64,000 nt of DNA from Cutaneotrichosporon cavernicola (Eukaryota; Basidiomycota; Tremellomycetes; Trichosporonales; Trichosporonaceae), in NCBI RefSeq assembly GCF_030864355.1, contig NC_083397.1:1860001-1924000 (forward strand), written 5' to 3'. The notes beneath the pieces were generated by a model. That model was not told where the DNA came from and searched no databases. It worked only from the letters and a program-made list of their open reading frames with translations. The position numbers were made by a program, and so were the translations under genes. Positions 35,823-47,080 of the stretch are shown piece after piece. Within the stretch, counting starts at the first letter, position 1, and every line of letters begins with the position of its first letter.

Positions 35823-38307
35823 ATGAGGCAACTCTTCGCTGCGCTCCTTCTCGCGGCGCTTCCACTCGATGCCCGCCCATACCGCCGCCAGCTCCCCGCA
35901 GGCGTGGAAGTGAGCGAGGTGACGGTGACGAACTCCGACGGCTCGGTCGCCACCATCACGCTTCCCTTCGTTCCCGGCAACAGTGGGAACTCGCAAACTT
36001 CGGCGCTGCCCCAGGGCGTCCAAGAGGCCCAGGTGACTGTCACGAACTCCGACGGCTCGGTTGCGACCATTACCCTCCCCTTTGTTCCAGGCGCTGCACA
36101 GTCTAGCGCCGCCCAGAGTCAGGGCGGCGAGAACCAAGGATCGCAGGGCGGACAGAACCAGCCAACGCCGGCCGCCACTACGCCGCTACCCGCGGGCGTC
36201 TCGACCACCGTTGTGGCTGTCACGAACCCAGACGGCTCAGTTTCCTCACTCACTCTCCCGTACGTGCCCGGTTCTGCGCAGCCCGGCGCCCAGCCGAGTG
36301 GTGATGGACAGCAAGGCCAGAGTCAGGGCGGCGGACAGAGCCAGCCCACGCCGGCCGCCACTACGCCGCTACCCGCTGGCGTTTCGACAGTCGTCGTACC
36401 AGTTACCAACCCCGATGGCTCCGTCTCGTCCGTCACGCTACCTTTCGTCCCTGGCACAGCTCCTAGTGGTACCGCGAGTGCCGGAGAGCAGGGACAGGGT
36501 CAAGGCCAAGGACAGCCTGGTCAGTCTCAGGCTGGCCAAGGCGGTCAGCCGACGCCAACCGGAACTGTGCCTAGCGCTGGGCAGAGCGGCGCGGCAGGCC
36601 AGGGCGGTGCCGGTGCTCAGCCCGGGCAAGGCGGTCAGCAGGGCACCGGCAATGGTACTGGAACTGGCGCTGGAACCGGTACTGGCACTGGCGCAAACCC
36701 GTTCACCTCCCCTGTTCCCTCTGGTACGGCGATCAATGGCGACTACACCGGCCTGCAACGTCCTCAGGTTCACTACTCTCCTCCTATTGTGAGCCGACCG
36801 CGAGCGGCACTGACGCACAGGGCTTCATGGGTCCCCCCACAGGCCTGCTCAAGGACAGCAATGGCACGTGGCATCTGTACTACGAATGTGAGTGGTGATG
36901 CCCCCGGCGAGGAAGTGGCTGACGCCAGACAACCCCTCCAACACGACGGCGGGCAACCAGCACTGGGGCCACGCGACCTCGCCCGACGGATACAAGTGGG
37001 AGAACAAGCCGATCGCGATCTGGCCTCCCTCGGCGGGCTCTGGTGCGCTCGGCGGCTCAGTCGTGACGGACCCGGACAACACCTCTGGCCTCTTCGCCAA
37101 CGGTACTGGTAAAGACAATGTCGTGGCGATCTACACGACCGCGCAGGGCCAGGTACTCGCGTACAGCGCCGACGGCGGGAACACGTTCACGGCCCACAAC
37201 GGCACAGTGCTCCAGGGCGGCCAGGACCCCAAGGTCATTCGAAACGGCAACAAGTGGGTCATGGCCATCGCAGTCGATAGCCAGGTGGAGATCCACACGT
37301 CCGACGATCTGAAGACCTGGACGAAAGCGAGCAACATCAGCGGCGGCATAGGGCAATTGAGCAGCCCGAACCTCGTGCCTGTGGGCGACAAGTGGGCCCT
37401 CATAGTTTCTACCAACTCCAGCGGTACACAGTACTGGACCGGCGACTTTAACGGGACGCACTTTACGCCTGCCAACGCCCAGCCCAAGGCTGCCGAGTGG
37501 GGTCCCGACGGCTGGGGCGGCCAGGTGTGCTACCCCGACAGCAGCGGCCAGACCGTGTACATGACCTGGGCGAACAACCCTGCGTACGCGGACCAGACCC
37601 CAACTGGCGACGAGTACTGGCGCGGCACCATGAGTCTGCCCCGCCTCCTCACCCTCACCAACGGCACCGACGGACAGGTGTTGACGCAGGAGCCGTTCAA
37701 CCCCGCCCCGATTGTAGGCCCACTGGTCAGCGCCCACAAGAGCGAGAAGGGCCAGTTCAATTTCACGATCGACGCCAGTGTCGTGAAGAGCGGCGCGATG
37801 ATGGTGCTCGTCAACGTCACAAACCTTGCTGGGGTGGGTCCAGCCCACACAGTCAACTGGACATTCTACAGTGCCGACAAGACCCAGTGGCTGGAGAGCG
37901 GATACCGGTTTGACGGGATGGCGTGGATCCGTCGTGGCAAGGTCGGCTCGTTCAACGCCCCGGGCTACGAGCAGAACCTGAACACGACTTATATGCACGA
38001 GGGAAACACCTTCACCGTCGCGTCGGTGGCTGACCGGAGCATCCTCGAGACGTTTATTGACCAGGGGAAGAGTGTCGCGACGAACCTCTTCTTCGCCAAC
38101 GCCACGCTCAACCAGGTCGGCGTGTGGGCCGATGTTCCCGAGGGCACGAGTGTCGAGGCGTACGTGTTTGCTCTTAACGGTGTCTGGGGCGCGGCTGGTG
38201 GGGAAGGCGGAGGCGGCGCTGGCACGCAAGCTAGTAGCAACGCAGTGCCCCCCGAACCGACAGCCGCCACGCCTGCGTCGCCTCCAGCGGCATCTCCGAC
38301 CGCGTAA
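35823..38307 (+). CDS. Secreted GH32-like (invertase/inulinase fold) protein with a repeat-rich N-terminus, probably catalytically inactive
   Basis: Three exons (35823-36788, 36821-36887 and 36929-38307) give 803 residues. A signal peptide (MRQLFAALLLAALPLDA) leads to four copies of a 29-residue module, LPAGV..VTNSDGSV..TLPFVPG (residues about 24-211), and a Gly/Gln/Thr/Pro linker to about 310. A GH32 domain follows: QVHYSPPI, WHLYYEYNP, NQHWGHATS, PIAI, DPKVI, MSLPRLL. In active enzymes the nucleophile lies in NDPNG and the acid/base Glu in the EC motif. Here these sites read GFMGPPTG and LSSPNL. Only the transition-state Asp of (R)DP is kept, as GQDPK. The linker and C-terminal Ala/Pro tail suggest a cell-wall or secreted protein. 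It could be a sugar-binding pseudoenzyme; the function is inferred, not shown. Confidence 0.8.
35892..36455 (+). repeat. Four tandem 29-residue modules inside the GH32-like gene
   Basis: The modules start near 35892, 36006, 36186 and 36369 and share the pattern Leu-Pro-x-Gly-Val, VTN(S/P)DGSV and TLP(F/Y)VPG. Spacers between copies 2-3 and 3-4 are Gln/Gly-rich and both end in QPTPAATTP, so modules 3 and 4 look like the most recent duplication. Confidence 0.85.
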
Positions 38308-40670
38308 GCTCGTAAGCTAGTGTTAATTTAGTCTGTATACAATCCGCTCCCAAATGAGCGGACAGTTTGGTTCAGAAGTTGATAAATGCATATCCTGCTG
38401 CAAGAGGGCAGAGGCGTCTCTCGTGACAAACTGTCGCTTCGTAGGGCGGGCTGGGCCAGATTTGGCAGCAATTCTCTCACGATAGCCAAGGCTCGGAGAT
38501 GGAGATGTCAAGCCAAGAGGAGTAGGAGTCGGATATGGCGATGGCGAGACTTCCTCAGCGCCGTCCCGGACATCCCGGAAACAGCGAGAGGCTGACGCGC
38601 CGGCCGACCCCGCAGGGTCAGGAGAGGTGGGCCATCGGCAAGACTGCTGCCAAGGCGCGGCGTATAGGCGTATAGGCGTATAATGCTGCATGAAAGAGGA
38701 GCGGCGCATGGCAGAGCACGGCACTTCCGGCTCGGAGATGATAGAGCAACAGCAGCTTGTTCGATACACGGCACCAGTCACTGACTCGGCGCTAATGTCA
38801 ATCCTGCCCCACTCGAGCCTAATTCGCTCCACAACCAATGTTATCATCAAGCCACCAGGGCAGGCACGCGCGGATATGCGTTATCCCGCGTGTGGCGCAT
38901 TGCAGATGGCGCATTTATCGGCGCCTAAACTGTCTTACTGCTGGGCAGTCGTCTCGGCGTTCGAAGTGCGAAGGCTCGAGATTCACCCCGTTGCCCCTCG
39001 CTCCTCGCCTCTCGCCCCGCTCTGGGGAACTCCTGGCATCCTGAAGGTGTTGAGACCAGGGCCGGGGTCAGAACAAAAGGCCCTAGCGCAAAGTCATGCA
39101 GGTGCGGAAACCTCCCTGTAGACTCGAGGATATGCGGAAGCCCTGGCTCCTGGCTCAAAAGAAGACCATTCTACATCCAATACAGGTTTTTTGTGCGGGG
39201 CTGAAGCTGGGCTAGAGCCAATGCAGACCGGGCAAGAAGTTTGGACATCCGCACGCAATAATTCTGGAAATACAGCAAGATCTCGATCCTGGAGGCATCC
39301 TGGAGGCGTCCATTGTGCCTCTTGATCTCGTGTCCCTGCTGCTAAACGGGTACTTGGTGGCAAGCACACACAAAATCAAAACGTGCTTTTGACGCAAATT
39401 GGTTTATCCCCAGGTCAAGGTCAAGGCCCGAGTACACGTGTGAGAAGTCTGTGCGTTAGTTGTTGTCAGTGTCTCGTGTCCAGTCTTCTCGTGGCCAGTC
39501 TCAGTGTCGCATGTCTGTTCGCCCCATTTCTCAGGCCATGCTCCACACTCCGGGCCGGTGGGCGTACGTCAACAATTTCTAGTGCCAAGTTATCCGACTG
39601 TCGGGAACATTTGCCAACGATTCCGAGTTTCAGTTTCAGGTTGGACGTAGAACAGGTCGGCTGATCCGCTGGCTTCGTAAATACAGAAAAGAAGGGGAAG
39701 GGGAGAGGAACGGTGCACAAGTCTTACGTGGCTGGGCAGGTCCGAGGGAGAAAGGAGAGTGGGAAGAGTGGGGAGTATGTAGCGGGGATATCTGATAAGT
39801 GGGGCTTGTATGTGACTCTGAAGACAACGCAGAAGAAAGGAAAAAAAGGAAAGGCACTGGAACTGGGGCTGGAACTGGTGCCAACCACGCGTGGTGGTAG
39901 TGGCAGGTGATCATGTATGGAGTGGGGGTGGGAAGTTCGGAAGAGATGAGAGGATATGTTTGGGATGCATTCCGCAAAGATGATTGGCAGCTTTGCAGCT
40001 TTGAAGCTGGCAGCGCCAACCACGTCGAGATGATCGGAGTGCGAGTTGGAAAAGGAAGCCACCGAATGCGAAAGCGAAGAGAAGAACAAAAGCTGTCAGG
40101 TGCGCCGCACTTGGTTCGCACCTATCTCGGAGGCGGATTTTGCATTGTTGACACCGTGGGATTTGAGGAGAGCTAGTGCGGAGAAATTGGACAATGATAC
40201 TTGTTGCATTCCGCTGCTCCCCGGATCGTCCACCTGGTGGGCTTACAGGGCGCACGGGCCAGGGGCAGATTGCAGCGAACAACGGCTGAGAGTGCGCACG
40301 GATGCCACGATCTCATGTGACATTTGCACAAAGCCCGATGATACGTGAGCCAGCTGCGCCGGTCAGTTCCTCGCTCCGAAAGGCACAGAGTGCTCGGGTC
40401 TCTTGACCAGGACTCTCTCGCCACTTGTGCTTGCCTAGGGTTTGGCTCGCTCATATACGGTGACGATGCATGCAGTGATGTGATGGCTATGTGAACAATG
40501 ATACGGATGATGAGGACATGGAATGATGCGACAGTGTTGAGACATGCAATGTGAGACGGGTTCTGGAGACTGGGATGTGTGCACTGGCAACGAGGCGCTG
40601 GCTTTCGAGCTCGATCGCGAGTGAACGCGCGAGATTACACAATGGTCGCGACTTGAGGCCGCGGTTACAG
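38308..40670. other. Gene-free stretch between convergent GH32-like and ECL1-like genes
   Basis: No gene or RNA was recognised in 2.4 kb. A short tandem (GGCGTATA, three copies) lies at about 38658-38683. Confidence 0.4.
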
Positions 40671-41888
40671 CTATGCCGCAATGCCCTGGGTGCGGCCACG
40701 AATCGCGGTCGCGTAGCCGATGTCGGGGTGTGGGCGTGAGCGCGACCGACCGGGACGCTCCGCTTCGTCGCTCAGCTTGCGGCCACGCGAGCGGCTGTCG
40801 CGAGTGGGCGCCACCTCACGCTCCTCGTGGTACATGCCGAGCTGGGGAACAAGCTCCGGGTTGACCTCGACGCGCTCGACGCGCTCACGGCTGCGGCCGC
40901 GCCGGTCATCGGTTGGCGCATGCTCACGGCGTGTGTTGGAGGAAGGCGCGGCAGAGCGGCTGCGGACACCGCGGAGGGGCGCAACAGGAGGAAGCGCCAT
41001 ACGCTCCGCTGGAACGCCCGCGGAGTCGACCACAGGACGGGGGTGGAGGCTGCCGCCGGCCTTGGCGTTTTGATAGCCGGGGCCGCGAGCCGTGCGAGGG
41101 GACGGAGGGTGGTGCGGGTCCGAGCGCGAGCGCGAGAGGAGAAGAGACGAGCCAAGGACGTGCGAGATTGAGCGTTCCTCGGGGAGAGGAGGGCAGGTGA
41201 GGTTGGGAGTGCGGTGAATGGGGTCCGAGACAAGGCGAAGGACGTTGACGTCGGCATCCGGGAAACCGTTGGGCCCCAGGTTGAGGCAGGCAACATTGAG
41301 CTCGTCGCCAGGGAGGCTACGATTACGGTGGCTCAGGGGACGACCACAGCCGCATCGTGGGCCTAGAGCTAGAGGCGAAGTCACGGAATTTGTCACGCTC
41401 GACTTGCGGCCAAAGCGCAGTGTGTCGACCGAACCAGTGGGGGTGGTTGCACCATTAGGGTGGCCATTTGCTGATCCGTTACTGGCAACACGATTTTGGA
41501 GGCTCGTGGGAATCTTCATGGGCACGCTGCCGACAAAACCCATTGGGTACGCCGGTGGGGGAAGGTTGAACACCTCCTTTTGCGGCGAATCGCCGGCGGA
41601 CGGGTTGGTGTGGGGGCTCTGGATGGGCGAATCCGAGACCGACGACGATGAGGTCGACGCACCACGGCGACGACCGAGGATCGGCGAGGGAGTGATGGTG
41701 TAGGTTGGACGGACTGCTGGCGAAAGTGACGCCGGTAGCTGCGCCGTTAGGCGGACGGGCGCCAGGTCGTTGGACTTTGTGTGGGGTGAAACCGAACCCT
41801 TGTCCTGCTGCCTGCACTCTCGAGAGCAGTAGAGGCCCTTGGAGGAAGCCTGGCAGATGAAGCAGCGCTCAAAGTCCTCCTCGAACAT
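40671..41888 (-). CDS. ECL1-like (life-span regulatory factor) Cys-cluster protein
   Basis: One uninterrupted exon encodes 405 residues. The N-terminus carries CFICQASSKGLYCSRECRQQD, a C-x2-C-x8-C-x3-C cluster (residues 9-25) followed by an Asp, the pattern of the Ecl1 family of zinc-binding proteins linked to chronological life span and metal or sulphur starvation in fission yeast. The rest is disordered and Ser/Pro/Arg-rich, with a second small cluster PRCGCGRP around residue 180 and RS/SR dipeptides near the C-terminus, much longer than yeast Ecl1 (about 80 residues). The ATG at 41888 is the first in frame. The family call rests on the short Cys motif only; another small zinc module such as a MYND remnant is possible. 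Confidence 0.55.
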   Translation of the reverse strand: MFEEDFERCFICQASSKGLYCSRECRQQDKGSVSPHTKSNDLAPVRLTAQLPASLSPAVRPTYTITPSPILGRRRGASTSSSSVSDSPIQSPHTNPSAGDSPQKEVFNLPPPAYPMGFVGSVPMKIPTSLQNRVASNGSANGHPNGATTPTGSVDTLRFGRKSSVTNSVTSPLALGPRCGCGRPLSHRNRSLPGDELNVACLNLGPNGFPDADVNVLRLVSDPIHRTPNLTCPPLPEERSISHVLGSSLLLSRSRSDPHHPPSPRTARGPGYQNAKAGGSLHPRPVVDSAGVPAERMALPPVAPLRGVRSRSAAPSSNTRREHAPTDDRRGRSRERVERVEVNPELVPQLGMYHEEREVAPTRDSRSRGRKLSDEAERPGRSRSRPHPDIGYATAIRGRTQGIAA

Positions 41889-43161
41889 TGTGGCGTGGCA
41901 AGTGAAGTGGGTGGTGGGGTTGGCTGCGAGGGTGAGCAAGAAATACGACGGAGGCCAAGGTGGAGGCCTGAACGTAGGTCACGTACAGTGAACCCAGCGC
42001 CAGGTGACGCGATATTGATTCGATTAGCCGCCACGAGCAACAGTTCAACAGGGAGTGTGTGCGCAATGACTGATGTCGATCGCGTTGGGACGATGTGCGA
42101 TGCTGTGATGCACAATGTTGGTAAATGAGTTGATGGTGTGTGTGTGGTTGGTTGGGAGGAGTTGGTGGGGGAGGGGGTTGATGCGATGTAAGAGGCGACG
42201 CGGTGTGGTGGGGTTGGCGGGTGACTAGGTACAGTTGGGTGGGGGTTTTGTAGGTGGGGATGGTTGGGTGGACGACTACAAGTTGTTCCTAGAAGTAGTC
42301 CGAGTTTGAGGTAGGTGGCTGTTGGATATTTTGGTGGGAAGTTACGCTAGGGCTTGGCTACGGGGGTTGGGAGCAGAGGAAAGGGTTCTTGACGCAAAAG
42401 GCTTGAGTCGATTTGGTCGGGTTGCGTGGTTTTGACGCTTGTACCTTCAAAGGTTGGTCAGGTTGAGCTAGTCGGCCGAGAGCGAATATTCAGGAAAATC
42501 CTGCTTGGCGGTTGATAAAATTCAAGTGACGACAGAGCTGAAGCGGCTGCGTGCTAAAAGCGAGTCAGCCAAAAGTAGTCCCTTGTTTACGAGTGCGAAT
42601 GGATGCGAAATGGAGAGCGAGTAAAAAAAAATGTGTACGTGTCGGAGCGTGGGAGCGAGGGCGAGGGAGTCTATGTGTGATCTGTGATGTGTGATAACGG
42701 AGGAAAAGGAGGAAAAAGAGGACGCGAGCGAACCTCGGCGAGGACCGTGACGGTAATGGGTATTGAGTGTGTGGGTGGTGGTCACACACCCCAGGGAAGA
42801 GGTTTTTTTTATCAAGGAGATTGGATATCGTGCTTTGGGTATGAGGCATATGGCCTCCAATGCAGCAGTGCTAGGCATCCATGGGGGTCTCTGGATCCAT
42901 GAATCCATTAATCGAGCACGACTGAGACCGTGCGTAGGGCGCGCGTGCGTACTGGATGAGGGATAAACCAATGTCTTTCCCAGCACGCAGATCCCGTGCT
43001 TTGCAAAAAACGTGCGAACGTGTCACGCCAGCCCCAAGTTCGATTGGATTTGAGGACCGTGGGTGGAGGGGTCGAATGCGGCAAAACTCACCAAAATAGT
43101 GTACCAGTTGAGATTACTGGATGGCGAAAGGCGAGTGGGCAACGTTGAGCAACGTTGATGA

Positions 43162-43213
43162 ATAGATAGATAAATAGATAGATAGATAGATAGATAGATA
43201 GACAGAGATAGAT
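43162..43213. repeat. (GATA)n microsatellite
   Basis: An imperfect run of about twelve GATA/TAGA units, with AATA and CAGA interruptions. In GATA form it also offers clustered GATA-factor sites, though this may be incidental. Confidence 0.85.
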
Positions 43214-43355
43214 ATGGTCGAGTCGTGGGACAACGAGTTTGGCGCGATGAGTCACGGCGATGAGGTGCTGGGTTCGGTCTCGGGGTCTTGTGTATGTCTT
43301 GGGGCGTGATGGCAGCCGAGTCGTGTTTGTGTTGTTGGAAAGCTTTTGCAGCTGC

Positions 43356-43379
43356 GGGGGGGGGGGGGGGGGGGGGGGG
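43356..43379. repeat. Poly-G run of 24
   Basis: 24 uninterrupted Gs on the plus strand in a gene-free region. The exact length is prone to sequencing error. Confidence 0.8.
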
Positions 43380-46300
43380 CGGGCTGGTCTGCATGAGATT
43401 TGACCATCGGGCACCAAGACTCAAGTGCATGTACGGTGACTTGTGGCCCACGGCGAACAACAGCTTGTGTAGGGGACAGGCACAAGGCAACAAGCCAGGG
43501 CTGAAGGAGGGGGGGAGAAGGCCTAGGAAGGAGGCATAGGATGACAAGGCGATGCCGATCTTTAGTCGTAGCACGCCAGCTTACAGCCTGAACCATGACC
43601 GCCTGAACGAACCTGGCGTGTTAGTACCCGGCTTTTCCACCCGCTTCCGACTGGGTCAAACTTTAACCTGCCTATGTCACCCAGTCAATCAGAATATCCA
43701 GTATTGTGGGGGCAAGTTGGATGAGACACAGACATTGTCAACTATTAGACAGGGTCAGGCACAGAGTATAACAGGGACTACAGGTTACATATGAAGCGGT
43801 TGCTCTCTTGCTCTCCCAGGGGGCCGAGCTGTTTACCTCGGTAGGACCTGATATGTCAGGGTTAAACCAAAGGAAAGAATAACGGACAGTTCCAGTATTC
43901 AACTCCCTTTTCTTCCCTTATTACCCTCGTGTCCCTCTTGTCCCTGGCCTCCCCTTCTAATCCCCTCCCGCCCCCAGAAATCCCTCTGCCATCACTCAGC
44001 ATTGTAACCACGAGTTCGCTGAATCACTCTCCCATCACTCACCCCTTGTTCCGTCATGCCATCCCTCGGTCAGCGTCACCCTCCACCAACAACGTGCTGA
44101 CACATGATGCATGCCGCAACTCCTCCTCTCCAGGAACAACCTTTACGACTCGATCTCTCTGACATGCCCGAACCCACCCCTTGTCGCAACCCCCCCTTCC
44201 CCACTGACGCCCTTGCCTGACTGCATTTCCGCCCATCACTACGTCGCTAATCGCCGAGGCGACCCCATCAATCGAATCAACCTCGGAGATCGGAGTCTGG
44301 GCGTGACTGGCTCGTTGCCGTGTTGCAGAGAATACGGCGTTCTGCAGGTCGTAGACCGCAACCGAATCCTGCCTGATCGGCCCCGAATCCCTACAACTCG
44401 TCTCCAACTGCAAACTGCTGTCATGACGTGCATTTTTGGGGAAGCTACCGCCGAGTGGGGAGTGGGGCATGCGGCATGCGGCATGCCAGCCGCACAAAGG
44501 CGATCTCGTGACTCATGGAGTAATATGTGAGAGCCTGGTTGTTTCCCACTTGCAACCGATGACGGCGGGTTATGTATGGGTGGCGGCCCTACGCCAACCC
44601 CGTTGCGGGCGCAATCCGCAACTCTCTCACATCCTCAGTTTCGGCGTCTGGCGGCCTCCATTCCGCAGGAACACCCATTTACAACGCACGTACATCTTCC
44701 GTCATGCAGACGTACACTCCCTAACATCATCACATGACGCCGGAATGTTCGGTCTGTTGGCCCCATCGGTCCCTCGGTCCCACGGTCCCACCACAGTAAA
44801 TCCGAGGCCGCCGCGGCAGGGGGGCGGGTGCCATGGACGCCGCCCGGTTCCGCCGCCATTTACCGGTTCCCGCCGGTATCGGTATCGAAATGCTTCCAGT
44901 TCCTACTAGTTCCTACCAGTTCCGATTCCGCACCTTTATCACGTCATCACGTGCAATTTACTTCAAGGATAACCAGCGGAGCACGGGCGGAAGCAACTGC
45001 GCTTCTTGCGTCATGCAATCACCAACACAAGACCTACACATTGTACTATGGACTGGTCCTGATAAAGCCAGGAAACTGCAAACTTGCAAGCGTGGAAGAA
45101 CCACATGCGTGTGCGTCGAAAACCTGTTTCTCGGTCGCGCGTGGGAGCTCGAGTTCCGGGTCCGCAAATCGAGAAGCGGGTCCGAAATCCCTCGTGTAAA
45201 TGCCTCGTGCCTTTGATCCCGACAAGGCCGCCGAATGGGGGATGGACGCGTGTCGCATGTCGATACGTCGGGTAGCGTCAATGGTCATTTTGTCGTTAGA
45301 GGGGGCGTGATGGCGCAACATGGCGCATTCCGTTGAAATTTGCTCAATCAATTGTCGGGACTGGGCCAAGTTATGTTATGTCAAGCGACCCAAGGTACAT
45401 TCTCCATCTAGGGGAGCGTGGGTGTGGTAGAGCTGCTCGCTTGAACAAGCAAAGCGCCAAGGTGCGCCCGACAAATCTTCGCCCGACGTCTGACGGCCGA
45501 AGCCCGACGGATGGGTCAACGGGTCCAGTTCCTAGGAGTAGGAGCAAGCAGCCATTGTCGATTTCCGTCCTCGCCCCACCACTGTGAACGGTCCAGCACG
45601 CAAACAGCTTTGTGGGAATCAGGAGACTTCATCCTCCAACCCTCACCGACCATTGTCCACCTACCACTCACAGTCTTGGCCTGGCGACACCTGTCACCGG
45701 TGACCATTGTCCTGCACAGTAACATACAGTAGCTATTGTGTTGGCCATGTCCGTGCGCGCGGACAATGAATACATGTTCTTTCACCTGTCAGTCACCATG
45801 GATTCCAGCGACATGCCCTGTCCAAATGTCCATGTCCAACGTGATCAACTAGCCGTTATCAAATTTCAATAGGGCTAGTAGATTTGCAGCGCATCATACT
45901 TGCGTGCACCGCCAGAGTTGCGAGGAGGTCTATGATGTGAGGGAAGGCCCACATGGCACTCACAGTGGTCTTCACAGAGGCTCGGACTTGGTTCTACTTG
46001 TTTCAGTTTTAGCAACCATTCATCCTTGCTATGGCCGTGCAGGGTCCCGTATCCATCTTCCCAGCTTCCCAGCTTCCCAGTTCCCAGCCTCCGAGTTCCC
46101 AGCAAGTCTGATAAACGTGACGAGAAATGCCGAGACTCGGTCATCTCGTCGTCTAGATGGCTAGTCATCGCTACCAGGTGGGATATACATTCGTCGACTA
46201 GACCGAGCCAGGCCCGCCGTCTTGTCCGGCCGTCTTGTCCGATGGCCGCCTACTCGCCAAAGTGCCAGATTTCGTCGTGAGCACCCAACATCACGCATCG

Positions 46301-47080
46301 CTGTGAAGTGGACTTGTTGAGATGAACGTGTGCATAGAATTGTGCCGCTTTCCACCTCCAACCTCCAGCGTTCAAGGATTGTCTTCAAACATCACGTTCG
46401 CTCTGAAAGCGCGCCAACACCCCGGCCAACAATGTCACTCTGCCAACACTTGCGCCTTGTGGTCACCGTTACAGCCAAGTCGTCTGAATATACAGAGTTT
46501 GATGTTTTATCCCGGTGACCTGGTCGCAAGTCACCCCCTGTCACCTGCTCAACCTCACCCTGGCTCTGTCACAGTCTTCTCCTGGAAGTGTAGGCACAAG
46601 CACCTCCGAAGATCCTAAAGCAGGCGCGTTTCATCGCACCAGATGGCACCAGGAGATGATCGCCGTCACAACCCCTGCCAAGGATGTGAATCCTGGCCAA
46701 GCCCCGATCGCTTGCCGAACTCCGCACCACCCTCCCTTAACGCCCCAAACCTACAAGTCCTCGCCGAGTACGGAGCTCCCGGCTTGACTCCGGCGTGGCT
46801 TCTTTTTCATTTGCTCCGAGGATTCGACGCGCTCATGTCGCCTACGCCCCAGCCCGAGCCCCAGCCCGTCCCCTGGCTCCGACCCGCCTGGCCAGAGTCG
46901 GTGGCGCCCGGTCGCGAGAGCGCCCAATGCCCAGGCCCCATATGCTCACCATCGCAGCTACAACATGCATACCACTGGTGCGGAGCGCTACCGCCAGCAG
47001 GTAACTCCGATCTTTGGCCGACTCTACTTCAATTGTGGCGCGTCGCGATGGCAGTGGCGCATCTCGGCGGCCCTCGCCGA

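Larger units (their letters stand above)
41889..47080. other. Large gene-free stretch between ECL1-like and SNX4
   Basis: These 5.2 kb form the longest gap in the window. It holds two simple repeats and a cluster of short TTCCTACYAGTTCC-type repeats near 44895-44930. Frames of 100-180 codons exist but lack splice context, family similarity or credible starts. Confidence 0.4.

Noticed and set aside
42522..43574. Two minus-strand frames of 154 and 183 codons
   Set aside because: They run through poly-G and GATA microsatellites and lack splice signals or similarity.
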